From Planctomycetales bacterium (GTDB lineage: Bacteria; Planctomycetota; Phycisphaerae; SM23-33), in NCBI GenBank assembly GCA_030592655.1, contig JAUVIQ010000151.1, positions 1 through 7,959 on the forward strand: DNA of 7,959 bases. The letters are read 5' to 3'. The position numbers and the translations under genes were made by a program. The notes under the pieces were generated by a model, which saw only the letters and a program-made list of their open reading frames with translations, ran no database searches and was not told where the DNA came from. Positions 1 to 6,306 of the stretch are shown piece after piece; the first letter of the stretch is position 1; each line of letters starts with the position of its first letter.

Positions 1-1
1 C

Positions 2-700
2 CAGCACGAACTGGTCGCGCCGAACGCGGCGGTGTTCGACCTGTCGGCTGCTTGCAGCGGGTTCGTCTATTGCCTGGCGATTGCCAAACAGTTCATCGAG
101 GCGGGCCAGTTCAAAAACTGCCTCGTCATCGGGGCCGAGACACTCAGCCGGTTCACCGATTACGAAGACCGAGGCAGTTGCATCCTCTTCGGCGACGGCG
201 CAGGAGCGGTCGTCCTGAAGCCGACCGAGGATGACGCAAAAGGCGTCCAGTACACAGTCATGCACGCCGACGGAACCGGGTGGGACTTCATCTGGCTCCC
301 CGCCGGCGGATCGAAAATGCCCGCTTCGCAGCAGACGGTCGAACAGCGCCTCCATTACCTGAAAATGCGTGGCAGGGACGTTTATAAGTTCGCCATCGAA
401 AAAATGCAGTGGCTACTGGAAGACTGCATGAAGGCCTGCGACCTGACGCCCGATGACGTGGACCTTGTCGTCCCGCACCAGGTAAATATACGGATTCTCA
501 AATCGGCTACGCAGAAATTGGGCTTTCCGATGGATAAGGTCTATGTCAACATAGACAGGTACGGTAACACCTCGGCTGCCTCTATCCCCATCGCGCTGGA
601 CGAGGCGGTTCGGTCCGGGCGTATAGGCCCCGGCTCGACGGTGCTGCTGATCGCCTTCGGCGCAGGACTGACCTGGGCCGGGGCAGTCGTAAAACTGTAA
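2..700 (+). CDS. fabH: 3-oxoacyl-ACP synthase III (KAS III), 5'-truncated by window edge
   Basis: This enzyme condenses an acyl-CoA primer (usually acetyl-CoA) with malonyl-ACP to start fatty acid synthesis in the cytosol. The frame is open to the left edge, so the gene begins outside the window. Comparison with the roughly 317-residue E. coli enzyme suggests about 90-100 N-terminal residues are missing. The thiolase-fold catalytic triad is complete: Cys in AACSGF (codon 53-55), His in VPHQVN (codon 476-478) and Asn in YGNTS (codon 566-568). The His-Asn spacing of 30 residues equals that of E. coli FabH (H244/N274). The C-terminus AFGAGLTWAGAVVKL is typical of the family. A GTG at 32 is internal and not the true start, because the upstream codons (HELVAPNAA) read as normal FabH sequence. 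fabD follows 30 bp downstream in the same frame. The identification is secure; primer specificity cannot be read. Confidence 0.96.
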   Translation, partial: QHELVAPNAAVFDLSAACSGFVYCLAIAKQFIEAGQFKNCLVIGAETLSRFTDYEDRGSCILFGDGAGAVVLKPTEDDAKGVQYTVMHADGTGWDFIWLPAGGSKMPASQQTVEQRLHYLKMRGRDVYKFAIEKMQWLLEDCMKACDLTPDDVDLVVPHQVNIRILKSATQKLGFPMDKVYVNIDRYGNTSAASIPIALDEAVRSGRIGPGSTVLLIAFGAGLTWAGAVVKL

Positions 701-703
701 CTG

Positions 704-731
704 ATTACCAATTACGAATTACCAATTACTA
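704..731 (+). repeat. Four tandem 7-bp repeats between fabH and fabD
   Basis: The units are ATTACCA (704-710), ATTACGA (711-717), ATTACCA (718-724) and ATTACTA (725-731). The last base of the fourth unit is the A of the fabD ATG. The block fills nearly the whole 30-bp gap, is AT-rich inside GC-rich coding DNA, and occupies the place where a ribosome-binding site would lie. No AGGAGG-like sequence is present. Heptamer tandem repeats are known from intergenic regions of some bacteria; a role here is inference. Confidence 0.85.
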
Positions 732-1675
732 TGAATGTCGCATTTATATTTCCGGGCCAGGGCGCACAGCAGGTCGGGATGATGGCTGACCTGGCTGATG
801 CGTCGTCGTCGGCGAGGGATGTCTTCGCCGCCGCCGATGAGCAGCTAGGTTATGCGCTGAGCGAGATATGCTTCCAGGGCCCGTCTGAACGCCTCGACGC
901 CACGGACATCGCCCAGCCTGCGATGTTCGTCTGTTCCGCGGCAGCAGCGGCGGCGATGAAGGAAGCCCTGGGCGAAAATGCACCCGTCGCAACAATGTCT
1001 GCGGGATTGAGCCTGGGAGAATATAATGCCCTGCACACATCCGGGGCGATAGACTTCCGGGCGGCGCTCGACCTGGTATCCGGTCGCGGACGGTTCATGG
1101 CTGAAGCATCCGAGGCCCGTCCGTCCGGAATGGTCAGCATTATCGGACTTGACGAGCAGAAGGTCGTCGAATTATGCGCCGCCGCTTCTGAAGGGTCCGT
1201 CCTGACGCCGGCGAATTTCAATTGTCCCGGACAGATTGTCATCTCCGGCGATCTTGATGCGTGTAAGCGAGCGACGGAACTGGCGAAGGATTTCGGCGCC
1301 AAAGGGGCGGTGCCACTGAAGGTCGCAGGGGCCTTTCACAGCGAATTTATGGTCCCGGCGGCGGAGAAACTCGCCGAGGCCATTTCCGACGTTGAAATAA
1401 GCCCACCGGAATTTCCGGTGATTGCAAACGTTGACGCCGCACCCCACGGTGATGGAGAATCGATAAAGGATAAACTTATCAGGCAGATGACTTCTCCGGT
1501 CCGGTGGGAGCAGTCGGTTCGCCGGATGCTGGACGAGGGCGCGGAGCAGTTTTACGAGATTGGTCCGGGAAAAGTGCTTGCAGGGCTTATGAGGCGGATC
1601 GACCGGAAGGTAAAGGTTGTGAGCATCAACTCCGCCGACACGCTGGCGAAACTCGCCGGCGAACTGGCGCAGTAA
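731..1675 (+). CDS. fabD: Malonyl-CoA:ACP transacylase
   Basis: It transfers the malonyl group from CoA to the phosphopantetheine of acyl carrier protein, providing the extender unit for all condensations. The 314 residues match the family length (about 310). Visible motifs are PGQGAQ (residues 8-13, oxyanion-hole Gln), the nucleophile elbow GLSLGE with Ser94, Arg119 in RGRF (binds the malonyl carboxylate, E. coli Arg117) and the catalytic His203 in GAFHS (E. coli His201). One residue is unusual: position 93, just before the nucleophile, is Leu (TTG 1007-1009), where most homologues have His (GHSLGE). The essential Ser-His-Arg set is intact, so activity is expected. The ATG at 731 gives a standard N-terminus (MNVAFIFPGQG), but no Shine-Dalgarno sequence precedes it. 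Translation may therefore depend on coupling with fabH, which ends 30 bp upstream. Confidence 0.96.
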   Translation: MNVAFIFPGQGAQQVGMMADLADASSSARDVFAAADEQLGYALSEICFQGPSERLDATDIAQPAMFVCSAAAAAAMKEALGENAPVATMSAGLSLGEYNALHTSGAIDFRAALDLVSGRGRFMAEASEARPSGMVSIIGLDEQKVVELCAAASEGSVLTPANFNCPGQIVISGDLDACKRATELAKDFGAKGAVPLKVAGAFHSEFMVPAAEKLAEAISDVEISPPEFPVIANVDAAPHGDGESIKDKLIRQMTSPVRWEQSVRRMLDEGAEQFYEIGPGKVLAGLMRRIDRKVKVVSINSADTLAKLAGELAQ

Positions 1676-1691
1676 AACAGGAACGAAAATA

Positions 1692-2432
1692 ATGTCCGAA
1701 AACGAAAAGGTCGCAATCGTAACAGGCGCCAGCCGGGGAATCGGGCTGGAAATCACCCGCCAACTTCTGGCGATGGGAATGACCGTCGCGGCGGTCGATA
1801 TCCGCGAGGACCTGCTGTCCGAGATGCCAGCCGCGCTTCCGGACGCGGGCGAAAAACTCGATACCCGCGCACAGGACGTTACCGACAGCAAAGGATTCGG
1901 CGCCGTCATCGACGCCATAGCCGAGAAATACGGGCGAATCGACGTGCTGGTCAACAACGCCGGAATAACGCGCGACGGGTTGCTGATGAGGATGAGCGAC
2001 GAGGACTGGGAACTGGTCCTGAAGGTCAACCTGACCAGCGCGTTCATCGGAACCCGCGCCGTCGCAAGGCACATGATCCGACGGCGCGAGGGCGTGATAA
2101 TCAACATGGCGTCATTCAGCGGTATCGAGGGAAATCGCGGACAGGCGAATTATTCATCGTCCAAGGCCGGTCTTATCGGTCTGACCAAGAGCACGGCCAA
2201 GGAACTGGCCGGTAAAAACGTCCGCGCCAACGCCATCGCGCCCGGATTCATCGCCACGGAAATGACCGACGCCCTTCCCCAGCAGGCAAAGGACATCGCT
2301 TTGGCGCTGATTCCGCTGAAGAAGATGGGTCAGCCGACCGACGTAGCCCGTGTTGTGGCGTTCCTGGCGTCCGACGATGCTGCCTACATCACAGGACAGG
2401 TAATCAGTGTGGACGGCGGGCTGCACATGTAA
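1692..2432 (+). CDS. fabG: 3-oxoacyl-ACP reductase (short-chain dehydrogenase/reductase)
   Basis: It reduces 3-ketoacyl-ACP to 3-hydroxyacyl-ACP, the first reduction of each elongation cycle. The 246 residues are a full-length classical SDR. The nucleotide-binding glycine motif TGASRGIG is at 11-18, NNAG at 88-91, and the catalytic tetrad is Asn113, Ser141, Tyr154 and Lys158 (E. coli N110/S138/Y151/K155). FabG-typical stretches are GITRDGLLMRM, GQANYS and the end ISVDGGLHM. Asp36 sits at the end of the second beta strand (AAVDIRED). In classical SDRs this usually selects NADH rather than NADPH, the cofactor of E. coli FabG. A weak ribosome site (AGGAA, 1679-1683) lies 16 bp after the fabD stop. 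The assignment to FabG rather than another SDR rests on its place between fabD and acpP together with the motifs; cofactor choice is inference. Confidence 0.93.
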   Translation: MSENEKVAIVTGASRGIGLEITRQLLAMGMTVAAVDIREDLLSEMPAALPDAGEKLDTRAQDVTDSKGFGAVIDAIAEKYGRIDVLVNNAGITRDGLLMRMSDEDWELVLKVNLTSAFIGTRAVARHMIRRREGVIINMASFSGIEGNRGQANYSSSKAGLIGLTKSTAKELAGKNVRANAIAPGFIATEMTDALPQQAKDIALALIPLKKMGQPTDVARVVAFLASDDAAYITGQVISVDGGLHM

Positions 2433-2435
2433 ATA

Positions 2436-2508
2436 AAATGTCGCCGGCGGGTTTTGCCTCCTGCGTATTGCAAGATGGCGCCCTTGCCGATATAGTACCG
2501 CGACATTT
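2436..2508. repeat. 9-bp inverted repeat in the fabG-acpP gap
   Basis: AAATGTCGC at 2436-2444 is the exact reverse complement of GCGACATTT at 2500-2508. Between them lies a smaller possible stem, GCAAG (2470-2474) with CTTGC (2483-2487). The pair encloses the putative acpP promoter. It is not followed by a T-run, so it is not a standard intrinsic terminator. It could fold in the fabG-acpP read-through mRNA or be chance. Confidence 0.45.
2468..2496 (+). promoter_or_regulatory. Putative sigma-70-type promoter for acpP
   Basis: TTGCAA (2468-2473) and TATAGT (2491-2496) are separated by exactly 17 bp. They match the housekeeping consensus at 4 of 6 and 5 of 6 positions. Transcription would start near 2503 and leave a leader of about 80 nt before the acpP GTG. 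The 152-bp gap is far larger than the 16-49 bp gaps elsewhere in the cluster. A separate acpP promoter would fit the known need for large amounts of carrier protein. This is read by eye only. Confidence 0.4.
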
Positions 2509-2572
2509 ATGGTAGGGTCTCGGAATGTGGGACTCATAGCGAATTGGAACAGAACCTGGGTTTATTTGCAGT

Positions 2573-2578
2573 GAGGAG
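2573..2578 (+). promoter_or_regulatory. Strong Shine-Dalgarno site of acpP
   Basis: GAGGAG lies 6 bp before a GTG codon at 2585. The site decides the start: the GTG gives a protein beginning MANEIEEKV, a normal AcpP N-terminus. This is the best ribosome site in the cluster, in contrast to fabD, which has none. Confidence 0.8.
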
Positions 2579-2584
2579 AAAATA

Positions 2585-2836
2585 GTGGCCAACGAAATTG
2601 AAGAAAAGGTCATCGAGATTGTCAGTGAGCAGATGGGCGTCGATAAGAGCGAGATTACCCGCGAAACGTCGTTCGTCAACGACCTGAACGCCGACTCGCT
2701 GGACACGGTCGAACTGGTCATGGAGTTCGAGGATGAATTCGAGATGAGCATCCCGGACGAAGAGGCCGAGAAGATTCAGACCGTGGGTCAGGCCATTGAT
2801 TACATCACCGAACACGGTAAGAAGGCGTCCGCGTAG
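2585..2836 (+). CDS. acpP: Acyl carrier protein
   Basis: This is the small acidic cytosolic protein that carries growing acyl chains on a 4'-phosphopantetheine arm and shuttles them among the Fab enzymes. The 83 residues are close to the usual 77-80. The phosphopantetheine site is Ser38 in NADSLD (36-40), inside the family-typical stretch FVNDLNADSLDTVEL, followed by acidic helix II/III (MEFEDEFEMSIPDEEAEKI, about 46-65), the docking face for partner enzymes. Translation starts at GTG 2585, supported by GAGGAG 6 bp upstream. The C-terminus has a short basic tail (HGKKASA), common in ACPs. It lies 152 bp after fabG and 49 bp before fabF, and probably has its own promoter. The identification is essentially certain. 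Confidence 0.97.
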   Translation: MANEIEEKVIEIVSEQMGVDKSEITRETSFVNDLNADSLDTVELVMEFEDEFEMSIPDEEAEKIQTVGQAIDYITEHGKKASA

Positions 2837-2885
2837 CCTTGGCGATGGCTGGTCGGGTATATCCCGCAGTGGAAGGCGCTGCACA

Positions 2886-4139
2886 ATGACGAAACGCAGG
2901 GTGGTCATTACCGGTCTGGGTACGGTCAATCCGCTCGCCCATGACGTCGAGAATTTCTGGACCGCTCTGCTTGAAGGTCGCAGCGGTATCAGGACCATTG
3001 CGCGGTTCGACACCGAGGGATACGCCTCGCGGATAGGCGGGGAAGTGGTCGATTGGGCGGGCGTCCCGACGGAGTACGTCGAAAAACGCAAGTTGAAGCG
3101 TCTGGACCGCTTCGCCCAGTTCGCCATCGCCGCCGCCGTCGAAGCCGTCGAAAACAGCAAAATCGACTTCGACGCCACAGATAAGGACCGTTGCGGCGTG
3201 CTGATAGGAAGCGGTATCGGCGGGCTGGAAACGCTGCAAATCCAGCACAGGGTATTGCTGGACAGAGATCCCTCGCGGGTAAGCCCGTTCACTATCCCCA
3301 GGCTGATGGTCAATGCCGCCAGCGGGAACGTAGCCATCCTCTGGGGACTTCGAGGCCCGAACAGCGCCGTCGCCACCGCCTGCGCCTCGGCCGGTAACGC
3401 CATCGGCGACGCGGCCCGACTTATCCAGCGCGACCAGACCGACGTAATGATTACCGGCGGGTCCGAAGCGGCGCTCATCGAGATCGGACTGTCGAGCTTC
3501 TGCGCACTCAAGGCGCTCTCCACGCGAAACGACGATCCTCTACACGCTTCCAGACCGTTCGACAAGGACCGCGACGGCTTTCTCCTGGCTGAAGGAGCCG
3601 GCGTAATCATGCTGGAAGAAATGAATCACGCCGTCGGCCGAGGGGCCGACATTTTCGCCGAACTTATCGGCTACGGAAGCACCTGCGACGCCTCGCACAT
3701 CACCGCGCCGGACCCGACAGGACGAGGCGCCGCCGATGCGATGCGAAACGCCCTGACCGACGCGGACATTCAACCGCAACAGGTCGATTACATCAACGCG
3801 CACGGTACGAGCACGCAACTCAACGACGTTATGGAGACCCGCGCGATAAAGGAAGTTTTCGGCGACCACGCCCGCAGCGGGCTGGTTATCTCATCTACCA
3901 AGAGCGCCACAGGCCACCTTCTGGGCGCAAGCGGCGGAGTGGAGATGATCGCCTCCGTCAAGGCCATCCAGACCGGATATATCCCGCCGACGCTCAACCT
4001 CGAAAACCCCGACGACGAATGCGACCTTGACTACTGCCCGCTGGTAAAACGCGCCAAAGACGTGAACGTCGCGCTTTCCAGTTCCTTCGGCTTCGGCGGA
4101 CACAACGTCGTCCTGGCGGTTCGGAAATTCGAGGGGTAA
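2886..4139 (+). CDS. fabF: 3-oxoacyl-ACP synthase II (KAS II)
   Basis: It condenses acyl-ACP with malonyl-ACP during chain elongation. The protein has 417 residues (E. coli FabF 413). The Cys-His-His triad and the conserved Lys are all present: Cys166 in TACASA, His306 in NAHGTST, Lys339 in STKSATGH and His344 in the same motif. The C-terminal GFGGHN loop is also intact. ATG 2886 was chosen because the protein then begins MTKRRVVITGLG, the normal FabF start, with GGAAGG at 2871-2876 9 bp upstream. A longer reading frame back into acpP (TTG at 2796) has no support. The position directly after acpP and the NAHGTSTQLND motif favour FabF over FabB. It is the last gene of the cluster; a gene on the opposite strand converges from the right. 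Confidence 0.96.
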   Translation: MTKRRVVITGLGTVNPLAHDVENFWTALLEGRSGIRTIARFDTEGYASRIGGEVVDWAGVPTEYVEKRKLKRLDRFAQFAIAAAVEAVENSKIDFDATDKDRCGVLIGSGIGGLETLQIQHRVLLDRDPSRVSPFTIPRLMVNAASGNVAILWGLRGPNSAVATACASAGNAIGDAARLIQRDQTDVMITGGSEAALIEIGLSSFCALKALSTRNDDPLHASRPFDKDRDGFLLAEGAGVIMLEEMNHAVGRGADIFAELIGYGSTCDASHITAPDPTGRGAADAMRNALTDADIQPQQVDYINAHGTSTQLNDVMETRAIKEVFGDHARSGLVISSTKSATGHLLGASGGVEMIASVKAIQTGYIPPTLNLENPDDECDLDYCPLVKRAKDVNVALSSSFGFGGHNVVLAVRKFEG

Positions 4140-4234
4140 CAAAACCATGCCTCGCTGTGCGTAGCACCACTTTGTGGAAGCGAATTCTCGCGCCGTGAGT
4201 CTCCTGACCCACCGCGTTCCACCCCGGTAGGCGT
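4140..4234. other. Convergent intergenic gap with weak hairpins
   Basis: This gap separates the 3' ends of fabF and the minus-strand secreted-protein gene. Small potential stems are GTGC/GCAC (4157-4167), CCAC/GTGG around TTT (4167-4177) and CGGTAG/CTACCG (4225-4230 with 4246-4251), the last reaching over the stop of the minus-strand gene. None is followed by a T-run on either strand, so I do not call an intrinsic terminator. Rho-dependent termination or overlapping 3' ends are possible. Confidence 0.3.
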
Positions 4235-6187
4235 TCACCCGGTATCTACCGCGCGCTCCGGCACGACCACCGGCTCCGGGGGCGGCTTCATCGCCTTCCG
4301 CTGGGCGTCGGTAAGGACTTTGGTGGTGATGTAGTCGTGGATTTTCCTGCCGGCTTCACCGAGCGCCTTGGCGTCGGTAAGGTCCACGCCCATCATTTGC
4401 TTTACGTAGGCGGTCTTGATTTTGGTTATTTGGTCTGCGGTGAGGTTGGCCTTCCTGTACTTGTCGATTACCCACCGGGCCTGGTATTGAAACCACTTGA
4501 CCTCCTGGGCGGGTTTCAGCACGGCGATGAATTTCGCCTGCCATTGCCTTTTAATCTGCCCCTCGCTGGCTTGGACACTGCGCATTCTGGCGAAGGCTGC
4601 TTTTTCCAAGTCTTTGTCCTCGCTGGCCCTGGCCTCGGCGACCATTCTCTTGATGCCGATCATGTGCGCGGCCATACCGGCGTAAAAATCCTTCATCGCC
4701 TTGTCCCGCCTGACAATCAGATCGTCGATTTTCTTCTGCTGTTCCTTGCTCAGATCGCAGACCCTGGCCAACTGTACGTGCAATGGGGATTTATCGGGCG
4801 CGAGAGGTTTTTTAATTGGCTTTACCACCGGCTTCGAGATGGCGACAGCCTTTTCCCATTGCTTGCGATGACCGCTCATCCGGGCCAGGAGTTTGTCCAT
4901 CGCCTTTGCCGCATCGCCGTCGAGGACCTTCCGAAGGCCGTCGAGGCGCTTGAGCATCTTCAAATCCCAGCCGAGGTTCTCGTAGAGCGCCAATCCGCCA
5001 GCATAAGCCCTTATTGTGTAGGTCGGTCCGGCCGGAGGCTTCGCCAGTTTGATACCGGAAAGATTCATCGAGCGACCGAGAAAACCATCACTCCCCAGGT
5101 AGTCGATGATCTTGATCGCCTGGGATTTGGAGATGTAACTGACCAGGAGGAAAGCCGGATACGTGGTTGGCCGTTCGACGGCTGTAGTGAATCCCAGATC
5201 GTAGAAGAGCCTGTGCTGCGGACCGTGATAGTCCAGATAAAGCCGCAACTGCTCAAGATTGGCCTTGAGTTTCTTGACGCGCTCAACGGCGGGGTTGGGT
5301 TTGACGGCTACGGTGAGTGTGAAGGTCTTGAGGACGGGCGTCTGCATTTTCCTTCTGGAGGCTTTTCTGTACTTCAGCGTTACTCTGGCCGTTCCCGGTC
5401 TGGTCGCCAGAAAGGTAAAGATGAACCTTCCGGGAAACCCTTTGGCTCCCTTGTGGTCGCGCGAGACATATTTTCCTTTGTCCACGTGCACGATTGTCTT
5501 GCCTTCGCCTTCGACCTTCCCTATCAACCAGTACCAGGGGCGCGGATTGCTGTCCAGACGGATGATAATTCTCTGCCGGACAACAGCCGAGACCTTCTTA
5601 CCGTTGGCTGAATCGTCCAGTTCCAGCGGGGCAGGAGGGTTGGCCGGCGCATCCGGCGACGGCAGGAGTCGGCCTGTCTCCAGATAAAGCGGACCGTCGC
5701 GGTACCTCTTGAGCAGCCAGCCGGCGTGCACCGTGTGCTTGCTCAGGCTCACGTCCTGGCCGAAGTGCTGCATCAGGCCCCACGGCGTCCAGATACGGTC
5801 ATATTCCTTGCCGGCAATGGGCTTTCCGTCGTAAGAAAGCCGGCCGAGGCGATTCTCGTTGCGAGTACCGGCTGCGCCTATGTTGTACTCGTATTTCCAC
5901 TTGCCGAGGGCGTACACGCCGGACTTCTTCGTATCAACCCTGGCGGATTTTAAGACGGGCCTCGCTCCTTTCAGCGGTGCCCGGCAGTGCTCGCACTGGC
6001 CGAGCCTGGCCGAGCATTTTTTGCACAGTACGAACGCTCCGCCGCCGGACTCCTTGCCGCAGACGACGCACTTGCCGAGGTCGCCGGGGTAGTACCTGCC
6101 CTTGCACGTTTGGCACAGTTCAGCCCCGACCGGGGCGGCGAGCGCCGGCATCGCCAATACACACAATGCGATAACAAATCGTTTCAT
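4235..6187 (-). CDS. Exported multidomain protein: double zinc ribbon, chagasin-like domain, LTxxQ-like helices
   Basis: I cannot name this 650-residue protein. Residues 1-22 form a Sec signal peptide (MKRFVIALCVLAMPALA, likely cleavage after PVGA). Four CxxC pairs follow (25-28, 40-43, 55-58, 65-68), as in a double zinc ribbon. Residues 80-180 are unassigned. Residues about 188-296 resemble the inhibitor I42/chagasin fold: a NGKKV start, IIIRLDSNP, then FIFTFLATRPGTARVTLKY and FTLTVAV. Residues 300-450 are unassigned, 451-468 are a Pro/Lys linker, and the rest is helical and charged, with LSKEQQKKI (479-487), LTADQITKI (582-590) and VLTDAQRKAM (624-633), similar to the LTxxQ motif of Spy-type periplasmic proteins. 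ATG 6187 is preferred to GTG 6214 because AAGGA lies 8 bp upstream and the signal peptide then starts at residue 1. A structural or binding role in the cell envelope is inference. Confidence 0.85.
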   Translation of the reverse strand: MKRFVIALCVLAMPALAAPVGAELCQTCKGRYYPGDLGKCVVCGKESGGGAFVLCKKCSARLGQCEHCRAPLKGARPVLKSARVDTKKSGVYALGKWKYEYNIGAAGTRNENRLGRLSYDGKPIAGKEYDRIWTPWGLMQHFGQDVSLSKHTVHAGWLLKRYRDGPLYLETGRLLPSPDAPANPPAPLELDDSANGKKVSAVVRQRIIIRLDSNPRPWYWLIGKVEGEGKTIVHVDKGKYVSRDHKGAKGFPGRFIFTFLATRPGTARVTLKYRKASRRKMQTPVLKTFTLTVAVKPNPAVERVKKLKANLEQLRLYLDYHGPQHRLFYDLGFTTAVERPTTYPAFLLVSYISKSQAIKIIDYLGSDGFLGRSMNLSGIKLAKPPAGPTYTIRAYAGGLALYENLGWDLKMLKRLDGLRKVLDGDAAKAMDKLLARMSGHRKQWEKAVAISKPVVKPIKKPLAPDKSPLHVQLARVCDLSKEQQKKIDDLIVRRDKAMKDFYAGMAAHMIGIKRMVAEARASEDKDLEKAAFARMRSVQASEGQIKRQWQAKFIAVLKPAQEVKWFQYQARWVIDKYRKANLTADQITKIKTAYVKQMMGVDLTDAKALGEAGRKIHDYITTKVLTDAQRKAMKPPPEPVVVPERAVDTG

Positions 6188-6195
6188 GGTGGGAT

Positions 6196-6200
6196 TCCTT
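6196..6200 (-). promoter_or_regulatory. Shine-Dalgarno site of the exported-protein gene
   Basis: On the minus strand AAGGA lies 8 bp before the ATG at 6187. It places translation initiation directly at the signal peptide MKRFVIAL and argues against a GTG nine codons upstream (6214). Confidence 0.7.
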
Positions 6201-6306
6201 CTGATTTTCCGCACAGTAACACACTCACACCGCGTAATAAATCAGACGCTTTGTTTGCGCAAAAGTTCCCCTTTCCCCCTAATAAATATCTTTTTTTCCT
6301 GCTCCC

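Noticed and set aside
2796..2885. N-terminal extension of FabF back to a TTG inside acpP
   Set aside because: The extra 30 residues match nothing in the FabF family and overlap acpP; the normal start MTKRRVVITG at 2886 has a ribosome site.
1..4139. The fab cluster as a specialised (polyketide or secondary lipid) pathway
   Set aside because: Gene order fabH-fabD-fabG-acpP-fabF and intact catalytic residues in every product fit primary fatty acid synthesis; no extra tailoring gene is present in the window.
4337..5611. A 424-codon open frame on the + strand opposite the exported-protein gene
   Set aside because: It is antisense to a gene with a signal peptide, regular CxxC pairs, domain similarity and a good ribosome site. 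The antisense product has no recognisable motif or ribosome site; its length follows from the GC-rich codons of the real gene.
6280..6306. T-run (6291-6297) after cca as a terminator
   Set aside because: The T-run is on the + strand while cca is on the minus strand, and no stem precedes it in either direction.
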